The notes under the pieces are model-generated. The model saw only the letters and a program-made list of their open reading frames with translations, made no database searches and was not told the origin of the DNA. Below, piece after piece: positions 10,111-18,927 of a stretch of 64,000 nt of DNA. The translations under genes and the position numbers were made by a program. How positions within the stretch are numbered: the first letter of the stretch is position 1; each line of letters begins with the position of its first letter. This stretch comes from Thermoplasmata archaeon. Its GTDB lineage: Archaea; Thermoplasmatota; Thermoplasmata; Sysuiplasmatales; Sysuiplasmataceae. Where the stretch lies: positions 1 to 64,000 of the forward strand of contig JAJZXY010000011.1 of assembly GCA_021806165.1 (NCBI GenBank), in the 5' to 3' direction.

Positions 10111-10368
10111 GGTCCGCGTGCAGTGGTTGAAATCGTATAAATACATTGTGTCGTTTTAGCACGGCAAAAATAAGTTGGTTTTTTCGACTTTTGTCGATAG
10201 AGGCTTCGCTTAATATCGAAATGGACAATATTGCATCATACAGGCCGCTCTCCTCCTCTTTCCATGCTGGACCGTAATGACAGCGTACCCTCCACGTCAA
10301 ATTTAAAGGTTTGAGGGAAAGTGTATTAGCTCAATTCACCATATTATCAATATTGAGAGGGACGGAGC

Positions 10369-10494
10369 TTGCAGAATGAACTACTGGCAGTTGTGGCAAT
10401 AGTCTTCGCCGGCGTGCTGTTTAACATATGGTTTGCATGGGCGGTATGCTTCCATGAGGGGCGCAGGGCCACCAGGGAACGCTACCTCTACTGA
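10369..10494 (+). CDS. Small single-TM protein, 41 aa (not in ORF track)
   Basis: TTG start after GGAG: LQNELLAVVAIVFAGVLFNIWFAWAVCFHEGRRATRERYLY*; hydrophobic helix plus basic tail. Confidence 0.45.
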   Translation: MQNELLAVVAIVFAGVLFNIWFAWAVCFHEGRRATRERYLY

Positions 10495-10547
10495 CCATCC
10501 CCTCCTACACTGAGCATTTCTCTTATACCTTCCTGCCGTAGGGGGAA

Positions 10548-11402
10548 GTGATGATATACCGCGAATTCGCCCGCACAGGCTTCAGGTGTTCAGCCGTCGG
10601 TATGGGGACCTATTATGATATCAGGTGGATTGCATCAGCCAGGCTGCTGGGCCGGAGGCCCAGGGAAGATGCAATCGTCAGGTCGATACGCACCGGACTG
10701 GACAGCGGGCTGAATCTGATAGACACTGCAGAGCTATACGGTTCCGAACCTCTTGTGTCAAAGTCGCTGGAGGGGAGGGACAGGGAGTCGGTGTTCATAG
10801 CAACCAAGGTTTCGCCCACCCATCTCAGGCGGGAGAAGCTGATACGTGCATGCGAGAGGAGCCTGCGCCGTCTCAAAACTGGCTATATAGACCTTTACCA
10901 GCTGCACTTTCCTGCCATCAGGGTCCCTCTGTCGGAAACTATGGGCGCGATGGAGGAGCTGGTCGACAGGGGGATGATCAGGTACATCGGCATCAGCAAC
11001 TTCTCGTTTGAAAGGATGAAGGAGGCTGAGCAGGCGCTGAGGAAATACCCTCTCACATCCACCCAGATGCACTACAACATGTCATACAGGAAGGTGGAGG
11101 AGCAGATACTCCCCTACTGCGAGAAGAACGGGATGGCTCTCCTCCCCTACTATCCTGTTGGCCACGGCAGGCTTGCTTCAGGCGGCAGACAGCCTCCTGC
11201 CCTTGCAGCCGACCTCTGCAGGAAGTATGGCCTGAGGTCCATAGCGCAGCTTGCGCTCACATACCTTGTTTCCAGGAGCAACTGCACCTTCCCTATACCG
11301 AGAGCGAGGACACCTGAACATGTTGCAGAGAACAGCGGGATAGATGCACTCCTCGACCCGAGTGACCTGGACGCTCTTGCCTCCGCCTATCCCGAACGCT
11401 GA
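10548..11402 (+). CDS. Aldo/keto reductase
   Basis: 284 aa; LIDTAELYGSE, YIDLYQLHFP, GISNFS motifs. Confidence 0.88.
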   Translation: MMIYREFARTGFRCSAVGMGTYYDIRWIASARLLGRRPREDAIVRSIRTGLDSGLNLIDTAELYGSEPLVSKSLEGRDRESVFIATKVSPTHLRREKLIRACERSLRRLKTGYIDLYQLHFPAIRVPLSETMGAMEELVDRGMIRYIGISNFSFERMKEAEQALRKYPLTSTQMHYNMSYRKVEEQILPYCEKNGMALLPYYPVGHGRLASGGRQPPALAADLCRKYGLRSIAQLALTYLVSRSNCTFPIPRARTPEHVAENSGIDALLDPSDLDALASAYPER

Positions 11403-11457
11403 TTTCTCCGAAATACCATAAATAGCCGGTAAGCATCTTTCTGCCTCCGGGAAGAGG

Positions 11458-12552
11458 ATGAAAGCTATAGTGGTAAAGCCCGGGACGCCCGGCGTGGCGC
11501 TCTCGGACAAGAAGAAGCCCGAGAGCGACGGTAAGTCAGTAACACTGTCACCGAAGCTCGTTGGAATATGCGGCACAGACAGGGAGATAATATCGGCATA
11601 TTACGGCCAGGCTCCTGCCGGGGAGACATTTCTGACAATAGGTCATGAATCACTCTGCACGGTCGTCGACCCCGGCAATTCAGGTCTGAAGGCGGGTCAG
11701 GCTGTCGTCCCCACTGTCAGGCGCTCCTGCGGTGTATGCTGGAGCTGCCTGCACGACCAGTCGGACATGTGTTTCACAGGCAATTACACCGAGCGAGGCA
11801 TCAAGGGAAGGGACGGATACAATTCAGAGCTCGTTGTGGAGGGCCCCGAGTACATAGCGCCCGTGCCTGCCGGCATAGGCGATTTCGCAGTGCTCACCGA
11901 GCCAATGACCATCGGGGAGAAGGCGATCACGCAGTCGCTGAACCTGCAGAAGAGGGTGGAGTGGGGATGGGACTGCGATGACGGCCTGTCATGCAAGCGA
12001 GCCCTGGTCCTGGGCACCGGCCCCGTTGGCCTCCTAGCCGCGCTGATTGCGAAGCTTCGCGGCTTCCGGGTATGGGCTGCTGACAGGCATGACGGCAGCA
12101 CGCTCAGGGCATCCCTGCTCAAGTCGGCAGGCGTAACCCATGTCAACACCCAGACATCACAGCTGAAGGATATAGCAGACTCCGAGGGACGGTTTGACCT
12201 CGTGGTTGAGGCCACCGGCGATGCTGTTGTGGGTCTGGACCTCATACCGCAGCTCGGCCCCAACGGAATAATGGCGCTGACTGGCATACCCGGCGGCTCA
12301 CAGGTGTACCAGATGCCTGCGGTAGACATCATGCGCTCCATCGTGCTCAAGAACCTGATTGTTGTTGGCATAGTGAATGCGAACATAAGCTATTTCAGGG
12401 ACGCGCTGGCGGACATGGTGGAGATTGAAAAACGCTTCCCGGGAGTGCTCGGCAGGATGGTAACAAACAGGTTCTCCCCTGATGACTACTCCGCCGCATT
12501 CAGCGAGAAGGGACATGACACTGTCAAGGTCACGATAGACTGGACGAAGTGA
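11458..12552 (+). CDS. gdh: Zinc-dependent glucose 1-dehydrogenase (Entner-Doudoroff type)
   Basis: 364 aa; GICGTDREI…GHESLCTV…CGVCWSC…DMCFTGNYTERGIKGRDGY; archaeal GDH signature. Confidence 0.88.
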   Translation: MKAIVVKPGTPGVALSDKKKPESDGKSVTLSPKLVGICGTDREIISAYYGQAPAGETFLTIGHESLCTVVDPGNSGLKAGQAVVPTVRRSCGVCWSCLHDQSDMCFTGNYTERGIKGRDGYNSELVVEGPEYIAPVPAGIGDFAVLTEPMTIGEKAITQSLNLQKRVEWGWDCDDGLSCKRALVLGTGPVGLLAALIAKLRGFRVWAADRHDGSTLRASLLKSAGVTHVNTQTSQLKDIADSEGRFDLVVEATGDAVVGLDLIPQLGPNGIMALTGIPGGSQVYQMPAVDIMRSIVLKNLIVVGIVNANISYFRDALADMVEIEKRFPGVLGRMVTNRFSPDDYSAAFSEKGHDTVKVTIDWTK

Positions 12553-12556
12553 TCCA

Positions 12557-14524
12557 ATGCCCAGGGATCTGCCTCTCGGCAACCAGAAGCTGCTCGTGTC
12601 CTTTGACGGCAACTATGTCATGCGTGACATCTACTACCCCTACATAGGGAGGGAGAACCACTGTGTTGGCCACGAGTTCAGGGTGGGAATATGGGTAAAT
12701 GGCAGATTCAGCTGGACCGATGCACCCGGGTGGAACAGGACGCTGGATTACGAAAAGGACACGCTCGTCACAAACGTTACCCTCAGGAATGAGCAGCTCG
12801 GCGTAGAGCTGCACTTCAGGGATGCTGTCGATTTTGTGATAGACGCCTTCGTGAGGAGGATAGAAGTCAGGAGAATATCTGGCGGTGACACAGAGATCCG
12901 TCTGTTCTTCCACCACGACTTCCACCTGTACGGCAACGATATAGGGGACACCGCATACTTCGATCCCGAGCTCGGTGCAGTCATCCATTACAAGGACAGG
13001 CGCTACTTCCTCATGGATGCCGGGACCGATGACGGCAAGGGTGGAATTGCCCAGTTTGCATGCGGGCTCAAGGAGTTCGAAGGGAAGGAGGGGACATGGA
13101 AGGATGCGGAGGACGGCATCCTTTCAGGCAACACGATCTCGGAAGGGTCTGTCGACTCTGTAATAGGGATAACATTCATCATTCCGGCGGGCGCGAGCAG
13201 GGGCGGCTACTATTTCATGCTGGCCGGTACAGACTACAAGTCGGTGGAGAAGCTGCAGAGCATTGTCAGCACGAGGGGTGTGGAGAGGCTGATAGACAGG
13301 ACTGCAGCCTACTGGAGGCTCTGGGCCACCAAGGAGAAGAAGGATTTCAACGGGCTGGGTGCCGATATAGAGAGGCTGTACCGCAGGAGCCTCCTTTCCA
13401 TCATAACAAATGTGGATTCGGGCGGCGGCGTGATAGCAGGCAATGACACGGATCTGCTCCGTTTCAACAGGGATACATACAGCTACATATGGCCAAGGGA
13501 CGGCGCACTGGTGGCACTTGCACTGGACAACGCAGGCTACTCCGAAACGGCATCCCGGTTCTACCAGCTCTGCTCCTCCCTCATAAGCGGCAAGGGGTAC
13601 TTCCTCCAGAAGTACAACCCGGACGGCACATTTGCCAGCAGCTGGCACCCGTGGGTGCTCAACGGCAAGCCATCGCTGCCGATACAGGAGGATGAGACGG
13701 CCCTCGTCCTCCACTCACTCTGGAACCACTTCAGCCGCTACAGGGATGTGGAGCTCATCAAGCCCATGTACAGGAGGCTTGTGAAGAATGCGGCCGATTT
13801 CATGTGCTCCTATATCGACCAGGGAACAGGTCTGCCCCTCGACAGCTACGACCTCTGGGAGGAGAGGCGCGGCATATGGACATTCACATGCTCCGCAGTA
13901 TACGCCGGGCTGAAGGCCGCATCCAACTTCTGCACCTCCTTCGGCGAGGAGGAGAATGCATCGAAGTATGCCTCGGCTGCTGCATCCATCCGCGATGCAA
14001 TGGTCAGACACCTCTACAGCAGCGAGGAGGGCAGGTTCATCAGGGGGCTGCAGTTCTCGGGTGATGAGCCAAGGGTCAGGGACGACAACGTGGATGCAAG
14101 CCTCGCAGGCATCTTCTACTTCGGTGTCTTCCCTCCGGACGACCCCATGGTTGCCGGGACGATGAATGCGGTCAGGGAGAAGCTGTGGGTAGGCGGCGGT
14201 GTCGGGGGTATCGCAAGGTACGCAGGAGACTGGTACCAGCGCAACTCCGCCTACAGGGACATTCCCGGAAACCCGTGGTTCATATGCACCCTGTGGCTGG
14301 CAGACTGGTACACGGCCACGGCCAGTGACGCGCCCTTGCTGGCCAGGTCGGCGGAACTGCTTCAGTGGACGGCGAAGCACGCCCTGTCCAGCGGAATCCT
14401 GGCCGAACAGCTTGACCCGGGGAGCGGCAGCCCCGTCTCAGTCTCGCCCCTGACATGGAGCCATGCAGCATTCGTGGATGCAGTGGACAGGTACCTGGCA
14501 AAGGCTGCCGGGTTGAAGGTGTGA
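12557..14524 (+). CDS. GH15 family glucoamylase/trehalase-like glycoside hydrolase
   Basis: 655 aa; SYIWPRDGALVALALD, DLWEERRGIWTFTCSAVYAGL catalytic-region motifs. Confidence 0.87.
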   Translation: MPRDLPLGNQKLLVSFDGNYVMRDIYYPYIGRENHCVGHEFRVGIWVNGRFSWTDAPGWNRTLDYEKDTLVTNVTLRNEQLGVELHFRDAVDFVIDAFVRRIEVRRISGGDTEIRLFFHHDFHLYGNDIGDTAYFDPELGAVIHYKDRRYFLMDAGTDDGKGGIAQFACGLKEFEGKEGTWKDAEDGILSGNTISEGSVDSVIGITFIIPAGASRGGYYFMLAGTDYKSVEKLQSIVSTRGVERLIDRTAAYWRLWATKEKKDFNGLGADIERLYRRSLLSIITNVDSGGGVIAGNDTDLLRFNRDTYSYIWPRDGALVALALDNAGYSETASRFYQLCSSLISGKGYFLQKYNPDGTFASSWHPWVLNGKPSLPIQEDETALVLHSLWNHFSRYRDVELIKPMYRRLVKNAADFMCSYIDQGTGLPLDSYDLWEERRGIWTFTCSAVYAGLKAASNFCTSFGEEENASKYASAAASIRDAMVRHLYSSEEGRFIRGLQFSGDEPRVRDDNVDASLAGIFYFGVFPPDDPMVAGTMNAVREKLWVGGGVGGIARYAGDWYQRNSAYRDIPGNPWFICTLWLADWYTATASDAPLLARSAELLQWTAKHALSSGILAEQLDPGSGSPVSVSPLTWSHAAFVDAVDRYLAKAAGLKV

Positions 14525-14528
14525 TGGA

Positions 14529-15176
14529 ATGGCACAGAAGCACAGTATAATCGATGTGTCTGTCGCGCTCAGGGAGGGGATGCCCATATTCGAGGGTAAT
14601 CCGCCCTTCCAGGTGACATGGGCAATGAGCAAGAAGAGGGGAGATCAGGTCAACCTGACGGAGCTGAGAGAGGGGGTGCACACAGGAACGCACATAGACG
14701 CTCCCTACCACTTCATCGAAAGCGGGAAGCGCATCGACCAGCTGCCTCTCTCCTCATTCCTCACGCAGGTGCACCTGATTGAGAGCAGGCGTAGGACGCT
14801 CGACGAGGGAGTCATCAGGGGAAGGGGCATCAGGAAGGGGGAGGGCGTCCTCTTCAAGACAGCCAACTCCTCCATGTACGTCAGGCCTTTCACGCGCGAC
14901 TTTGTATACCTTGAGGGCGGGCTTGCATCAGCGCTCGCCGACATCGGCGTATCTCTGGTTGGCATCGACTACCTCTCCGTCGAGGCATTCGGCTCACACG
15001 ATGCTCCTGTGCACAACACCCTGCTTTCCAGGAACATCCCGATCATAGAGGGGTTGTGCTTCAAAGGTGTCAGGCCCGGCAGGTACACACTTGCCGCCTT
15101 TCCACTCCGCCTTGAAGGGCGCGAGGCCGCACCGACAAGGGCGGTGCTCATCTCACCAAGGCTGAAGGGTATATGA
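14529..15176 (+). CDS. Cyclase family protein (kynurenine formamidase-like)
   Basis: 215 aa; HTGTHIDAPYHF metal-binding motif, GIDYLSVEAFGSHDAPVH. Confidence 0.88.
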   Translation: MAQKHSIIDVSVALREGMPIFEGNPPFQVTWAMSKKRGDQVNLTELREGVHTGTHIDAPYHFIESGKRIDQLPLSSFLTQVHLIESRRRTLDEGVIRGRGIRKGEGVLFKTANSSMYVRPFTRDFVYLEGGLASALADIGVSLVGIDYLSVEAFGSHDAPVHNTLLSRNIPIIEGLCFKGVRPGRYTLAAFPLRLEGREAAPTRAVLISPRLKGI

Positions 15177-15375
15177 CCTGGTATGCCGGAGGCAGCAAGG
15201 GCCTACGGAAAAGTTTAATCTCGGTTGCCATCAATCACGATCCGGTGTTCCAACGAGAACATATTCATTTTGTCAGGCGACATTGCAGGCATGCTTCCAG
15301 ACCCGGGGCGGCAGTCAGCAGCACCACCTCCCTACAGGCATCTGTCGGGACTGCGCTTCGGAATGAAATGATCGC

Positions 15376-17079
15376 ATGAACTCTGTCACATTCACATTTG
15401 ACGGCAGGCAGCTGAGCGCCGAAGAGGGTTTGACCATCGCAGAGGCGCTCAAGTCCAACGGCATCAGGCTCGGGGGAAGGAGCATGAGGCTCCGCGTCTG
15501 GAGGGATGAATACCATCCTCTGAAGGAGGTTCCGTCCGCATGGGTGACAGTTGACGGCGTCGCAAACATCAATGCCTACAGGATGAAGATATGCAGCGGA
15601 ATGCGCATAGCGGCGCAGACCAGGCGCAGCCTGCTTGCATACATAGGCAGGTATTCAGGCACAGGTTTCTACTACAGGAATTTCACCCGTTCTGAGACCG
15701 CCCGCAACTTCTTCTTCGAACGCGTGAAGCGCACGAACGACTACGGGGGCCCGATGGACCCTGAAGCCTCTGCCGCCAGCTCCATCGGCGAACTCGACTT
15801 CAGGCCATCAGCGTCCCACTCGCCCGACATACTCATCGTGGGGGCCGGGAGGTCGGGACTTTCAGCCCTGATGGCATGCGCCCCGTCTGCGAAGGTCATT
15901 GTAGTCGACGCCCTTCCGGGGGAGAAGGTGGAGGAGAATTTCAAGCAGCTCAAACTCGACCTGTCTTCTGCAGAATATGCAGGCGCTTCCAGTTTCGCGG
16001 AAGGGTCGGAGTCGCTTGATTCACTGCTCAAATCCCGGAATGCGACCCTTCTCGACAACACGAGGGTATTCGGGGCATTTGACGGCCTCTTCACAGCCGT
16101 AAGCGGCTATTCACAGGTGCACCTTATCAGGCCGCGGACGGTGATACTGGCCACCGGGTGCGAGGAGGTGAAGCCCCTATTCAGGCGGAACGACATACCC
16201 GGCATAATGACCGGCAGGACGCTCCTCACACTTCCGGGGAAGATGGCCAGCGGCGCAAGGCGTGCCGTACTTCTCATCGACTCACCAGTCTCCCCTGCAT
16301 ACCTCACAAGGATATCCGCCGCCGCCCGCCCGGCCTCCGTCTACCTTTCATACACCCCCGGCAGGGCAGGGAGGGAGGCAATTCTTTCTTCAACCGGAAT
16401 TGATTCTTCGGCCCTCAGGGTTGGCGTCCCGCTCGAAGCCGGAGGGGCGCTCCGGGTGGAAAACATCACAGTGCAGCTGCAAGGGGGAGCGCGGGAAAGC
16501 GTCGCCGCAGACATGATAATATGCGCAGGCAGGCGGCAGCCCAGGATGGAGATTGCATCGCTCCTTTCACTGGAGACGGGCATGGGGGAGGAAGGAATGC
16601 CAGTACCCGAAGCGGACGGCAGCATGCGCTGCGTTGAGGGTGTGTACGCATGCGGCTCACTCCTTCATCCGTCACCAGTGGCTTCTGTCGCTTCAGGGAT
16701 GGCAGCGGGGATTGCCGCAGGCGCCTCCCTTTCAGGCATCGGTGCGCAGCCGCCGGCGGCACTGACCTCATTGCTCAGGCACGAGCCTGCCCGGAGGATG
16801 GAGACGGAGCATGACGGCAGGACGGTTGTCTGCCCATGCCTCGACGTCACTCTCGCGGACATGCGTAAACTCTATTCTGAAGGGTATGACACAATCAACA
16901 GGATGCGCAGGTTCTCGGGCCTTTTCATGGGCCCCTGTCAGGGGGCGCGCTGCTACAGGAACACCTTCGAGGAATTCATGAAGCTCTCGGGCGGGAAGCT
17001 GGACCTTCCCACGGTGAGGCCTCCCCTGGTCCCCGTCTACCTCGGTGCTCTGGCGCTGACCGACATGGAGGATGAGTGA
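15376..17079 (+). CDS. FAD-dependent oxidoreductase, sarcosine/opine oxidase alpha-like with BFD-type [2Fe-2S] region
   Basis: 567 aa; ILIVGAGRSGLSALMA, ATGCEEVKPLFRRNDIPGIMTGRTLL, C-terminal CPCLDVTLADMRKLYSEG…GPCQGARC. Confidence 0.75.
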   Translation: MNSVTFTFDGRQLSAEEGLTIAEALKSNGIRLGGRSMRLRVWRDEYHPLKEVPSAWVTVDGVANINAYRMKICSGMRIAAQTRRSLLAYIGRYSGTGFYYRNFTRSETARNFFFERVKRTNDYGGPMDPEASAASSIGELDFRPSASHSPDILIVGAGRSGLSALMACAPSAKVIVVDALPGEKVEENFKQLKLDLSSAEYAGASSFAEGSESLDSLLKSRNATLLDNTRVFGAFDGLFTAVSGYSQVHLIRPRTVILATGCEEVKPLFRRNDIPGIMTGRTLLTLPGKMASGARRAVLLIDSPVSPAYLTRISAAARPASVYLSYTPGRAGREAILSSTGIDSSALRVGVPLEAGGALRVENITVQLQGGARESVAADMIICAGRRQPRMEIASLLSLETGMGEEGMPVPEADGSMRCVEGVYACGSLLHPSPVASVASGMAAGIAAGASLSGIGAQPPAALTSLLRHEPARRMETEHDGRTVVCPCLDVTLADMRKLYSEGYDTINRMRRFSGLFMGPCQGARCYRNTFEEFMKLSGGKLDLPTVRPPLVPVYLGALALTDMEDE

Positions 17080-18233
17080 TGGAGGGGAAGGTCGACGTCG
17101 CCGTCATCGGTGCAGGCATATACGGTCTGATGACTGCTCACAAGCTGCTTCTAAGAGGTGTCAGGAACGTTGCTGTGTTCGAGCGCCTCTTCATTGGCAG
17201 CGGCCAGTCGAGCAGGAATGCGGGCGGCATCAGGGCTCAGTTCGCAAACGGTGCAACGATAAGATTCATGGTTGAGGCGGAGCGGCAGTGGAAGTGCATT
17301 TCAAGGGAGCTCGGCTACAACATTCTGTTCACGCGGGACGGCTACCTCTTCTCATGCTTCAGCGACGAGGACGAGGGGCTGTACGCTCTCCACAGGAAGA
17401 TACAGAACGAGAACGGCGTCAACTCCGTATGGCTGGAGCCGGGGCAGGTTGCGGAGCTCGTCCCGGGAATAAACCGCGACGGGCTCGTGGGTGCCAACTT
17501 CAGCTCGCAGGACGGCATACTGCATCATGATGCCGTCATTTCAGGCCTCATGTTCGAGATCAGGAGGAATGGCGGGAAGATATTCGAATACACTCCGGTT
17601 GAAAGGGTGGAGAGGGGCGCCTCGGGCGGCTTCCTTGTCCACACCCGGTCAGGGGTGTTTTCGGCATCCTACGTGGTGAACGCAGCGGCAGCCTGCGCCC
17701 CCGGCATAGCATCGCAGCTCGGCACAACGCTGCCCATAAAGCCGGTGCGCAGGGAGCTGATTGCCACGGAGCCGATGCGCCACTTCATGAAACCCATGCT
17801 CGTTTCACTGAAGTACGGCATAACAATCCACCAGTCGCTGAGGGGTGAATTCATTGGCCACACGAGCGCAAATGAGCCTGAGAATTTCGATCTGCGCGCA
17901 GGCTTCGGTTTCATGGTGCAGTACGCTAAGGATATCACGAAACTCCTGCCTTTCATGAAGAATGTGAGGATCGTTAGGCAGTGGGCTGGCACCTATGACA
18001 TGACGCCAGACAACTCCCCCGTCCTCGGCCCCGCCCCCGGCATGCCCAACTTCATCAACGCAGCAGGGAGCAGCGGCCACGGTTTCATGATGTCGCCCGC
18101 GGTGGGCAGCATGATAGCGGATTACATCGGCACCGGTCGCATCGACGACCTGATGAAACCATTCCGCCTGGAGCGCTTTGAAACGGGCGAGCTGCTCACC
18201 GAGCTAGTCCTGAGCAACCGCGGCGTCCTCTGA
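17076..18233 (+). CDS. FAD-dependent oxidoreductase (DAO family, sarcosine oxidase beta-like)
   Basis: 385 aa; VAVIGAGIYGLMTAHKLL, SSRNAGGIRAQF; overlaps upstream alpha-like gene. Confidence 0.82.
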   Translation: MMEGKVDVAVIGAGIYGLMTAHKLLLRGVRNVAVFERLFIGSGQSSRNAGGIRAQFANGATIRFMVEAERQWKCISRELGYNILFTRDGYLFSCFSDEDEGLYALHRKIQNENGVNSVWLEPGQVAELVPGINRDGLVGANFSSQDGILHHDAVISGLMFEIRRNGGKIFEYTPVERVERGASGGFLVHTRSGVFSASYVVNAAAACAPGIASQLGTTLPIKPVRRELIATEPMRHFMKPMLVSLKYGITIHQSLRGEFIGHTSANEPENFDLRAGFGFMVQYAKDITKLLPFMKNVRIVRQWAGTYDMTPDNSPVLGPAPGMPNFINAAGSSGHGFMMSPAVGSMIADYIGTGRIDDLMKPFRLERFETGELLTELVLSNRGVL

Positions 18234-18273
18234 CAGCCGGGTGCGCAAAGGATTAATTCATTGTATCCCTTCC

Positions 18274-18927
18274 ATGCTCCCTGTCCGTGATATGGTTTAC
18301 ACCGAACCAACAAAGATAATCTGCGTCGGAAGGAACTACGCGCAGCATGCGAAGGAGCTCAACAATGCTGTCCCGGACGAGCCAATGTTCTTTCTCAAGC
18401 CGCCGAGCTCAGTGATACATGACGGCCAGGACATTGTGCTGCCAAGGGGTGCGGGCAGGGTGGACTTCGAGGCCGAGCTCGGCGTAGTCATCGCCGACAG
18501 GGTCAGGGGCGTCTCTGAAGCCGGGGCGATGGAACATGTGCTCGGCTATCTCGTCTGCAACGACGTCACCGCGAGGGACCTGCAGGAGAAGGCCAAGCGC
18601 ACAGGCTATCCGTGGTCTGTAAGCAAGGGATTTGACACATTCTTTCCCATCTCGCCAATAAGGATGGCCGCGGATGCGGGTGACCCTTCGGCGCTCGACA
18701 TCGAGCTCAGGCTCAATGGCGAACTGAAGCAGAAGGGCAACACCTCTGGCATGATATTCCCAATACTCAGGCTGATAAGCGCAGCATCATCCTTCATGAC
18801 GCTTGAGCGCGGCGATGTGATAGCCACTGGGACGCCCGCAGGAATATCACAGCTGCATGCAGGCGACAGGGTGGAGATAACGGTAGAATCTGTCGGAAGT
18901 CTGACCAACGGCGTAGTCGAGGGCTAA
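18274..18927 (+). CDS. Fumarylacetoacetate hydrolase family protein
   Basis: KIICVGRNYAQHAKELNNAVPDEPMFFLKPPSSVI, DFEAELGVVI, GYLVCNDVTARDLQ. Confidence 0.9.
   Translation: MLPVRDMVYTEPTKIICVGRNYAQHAKELNNAVPDEPMFFLKPPSSVIHDGQDIVLPRGAGRVDFEAELGVVIADRVRGVSEAGAMEHVLGYLVCNDVTARDLQEKAKRTGYPWSVSKGFDTFFPISPIRMAADAGDPSALDIELRLNGELKQKGNTSGMIFPILRLISAASSFMTLERGDVIATGTPAGISQLHAGDRVEITVESVGSLTNGVVEG

Noticed and set aside
11784-12386. 200-aa minus-strand ORF antisense to glucose dehydrogenase
   Set aside because: Shadow frame; plus-strand GDH is unambiguous.
13124-14380. 196-aa and 221-aa minus-strand ORFs antisense to GH15
   Set aside because: Shadow frames of the GH15 gene.
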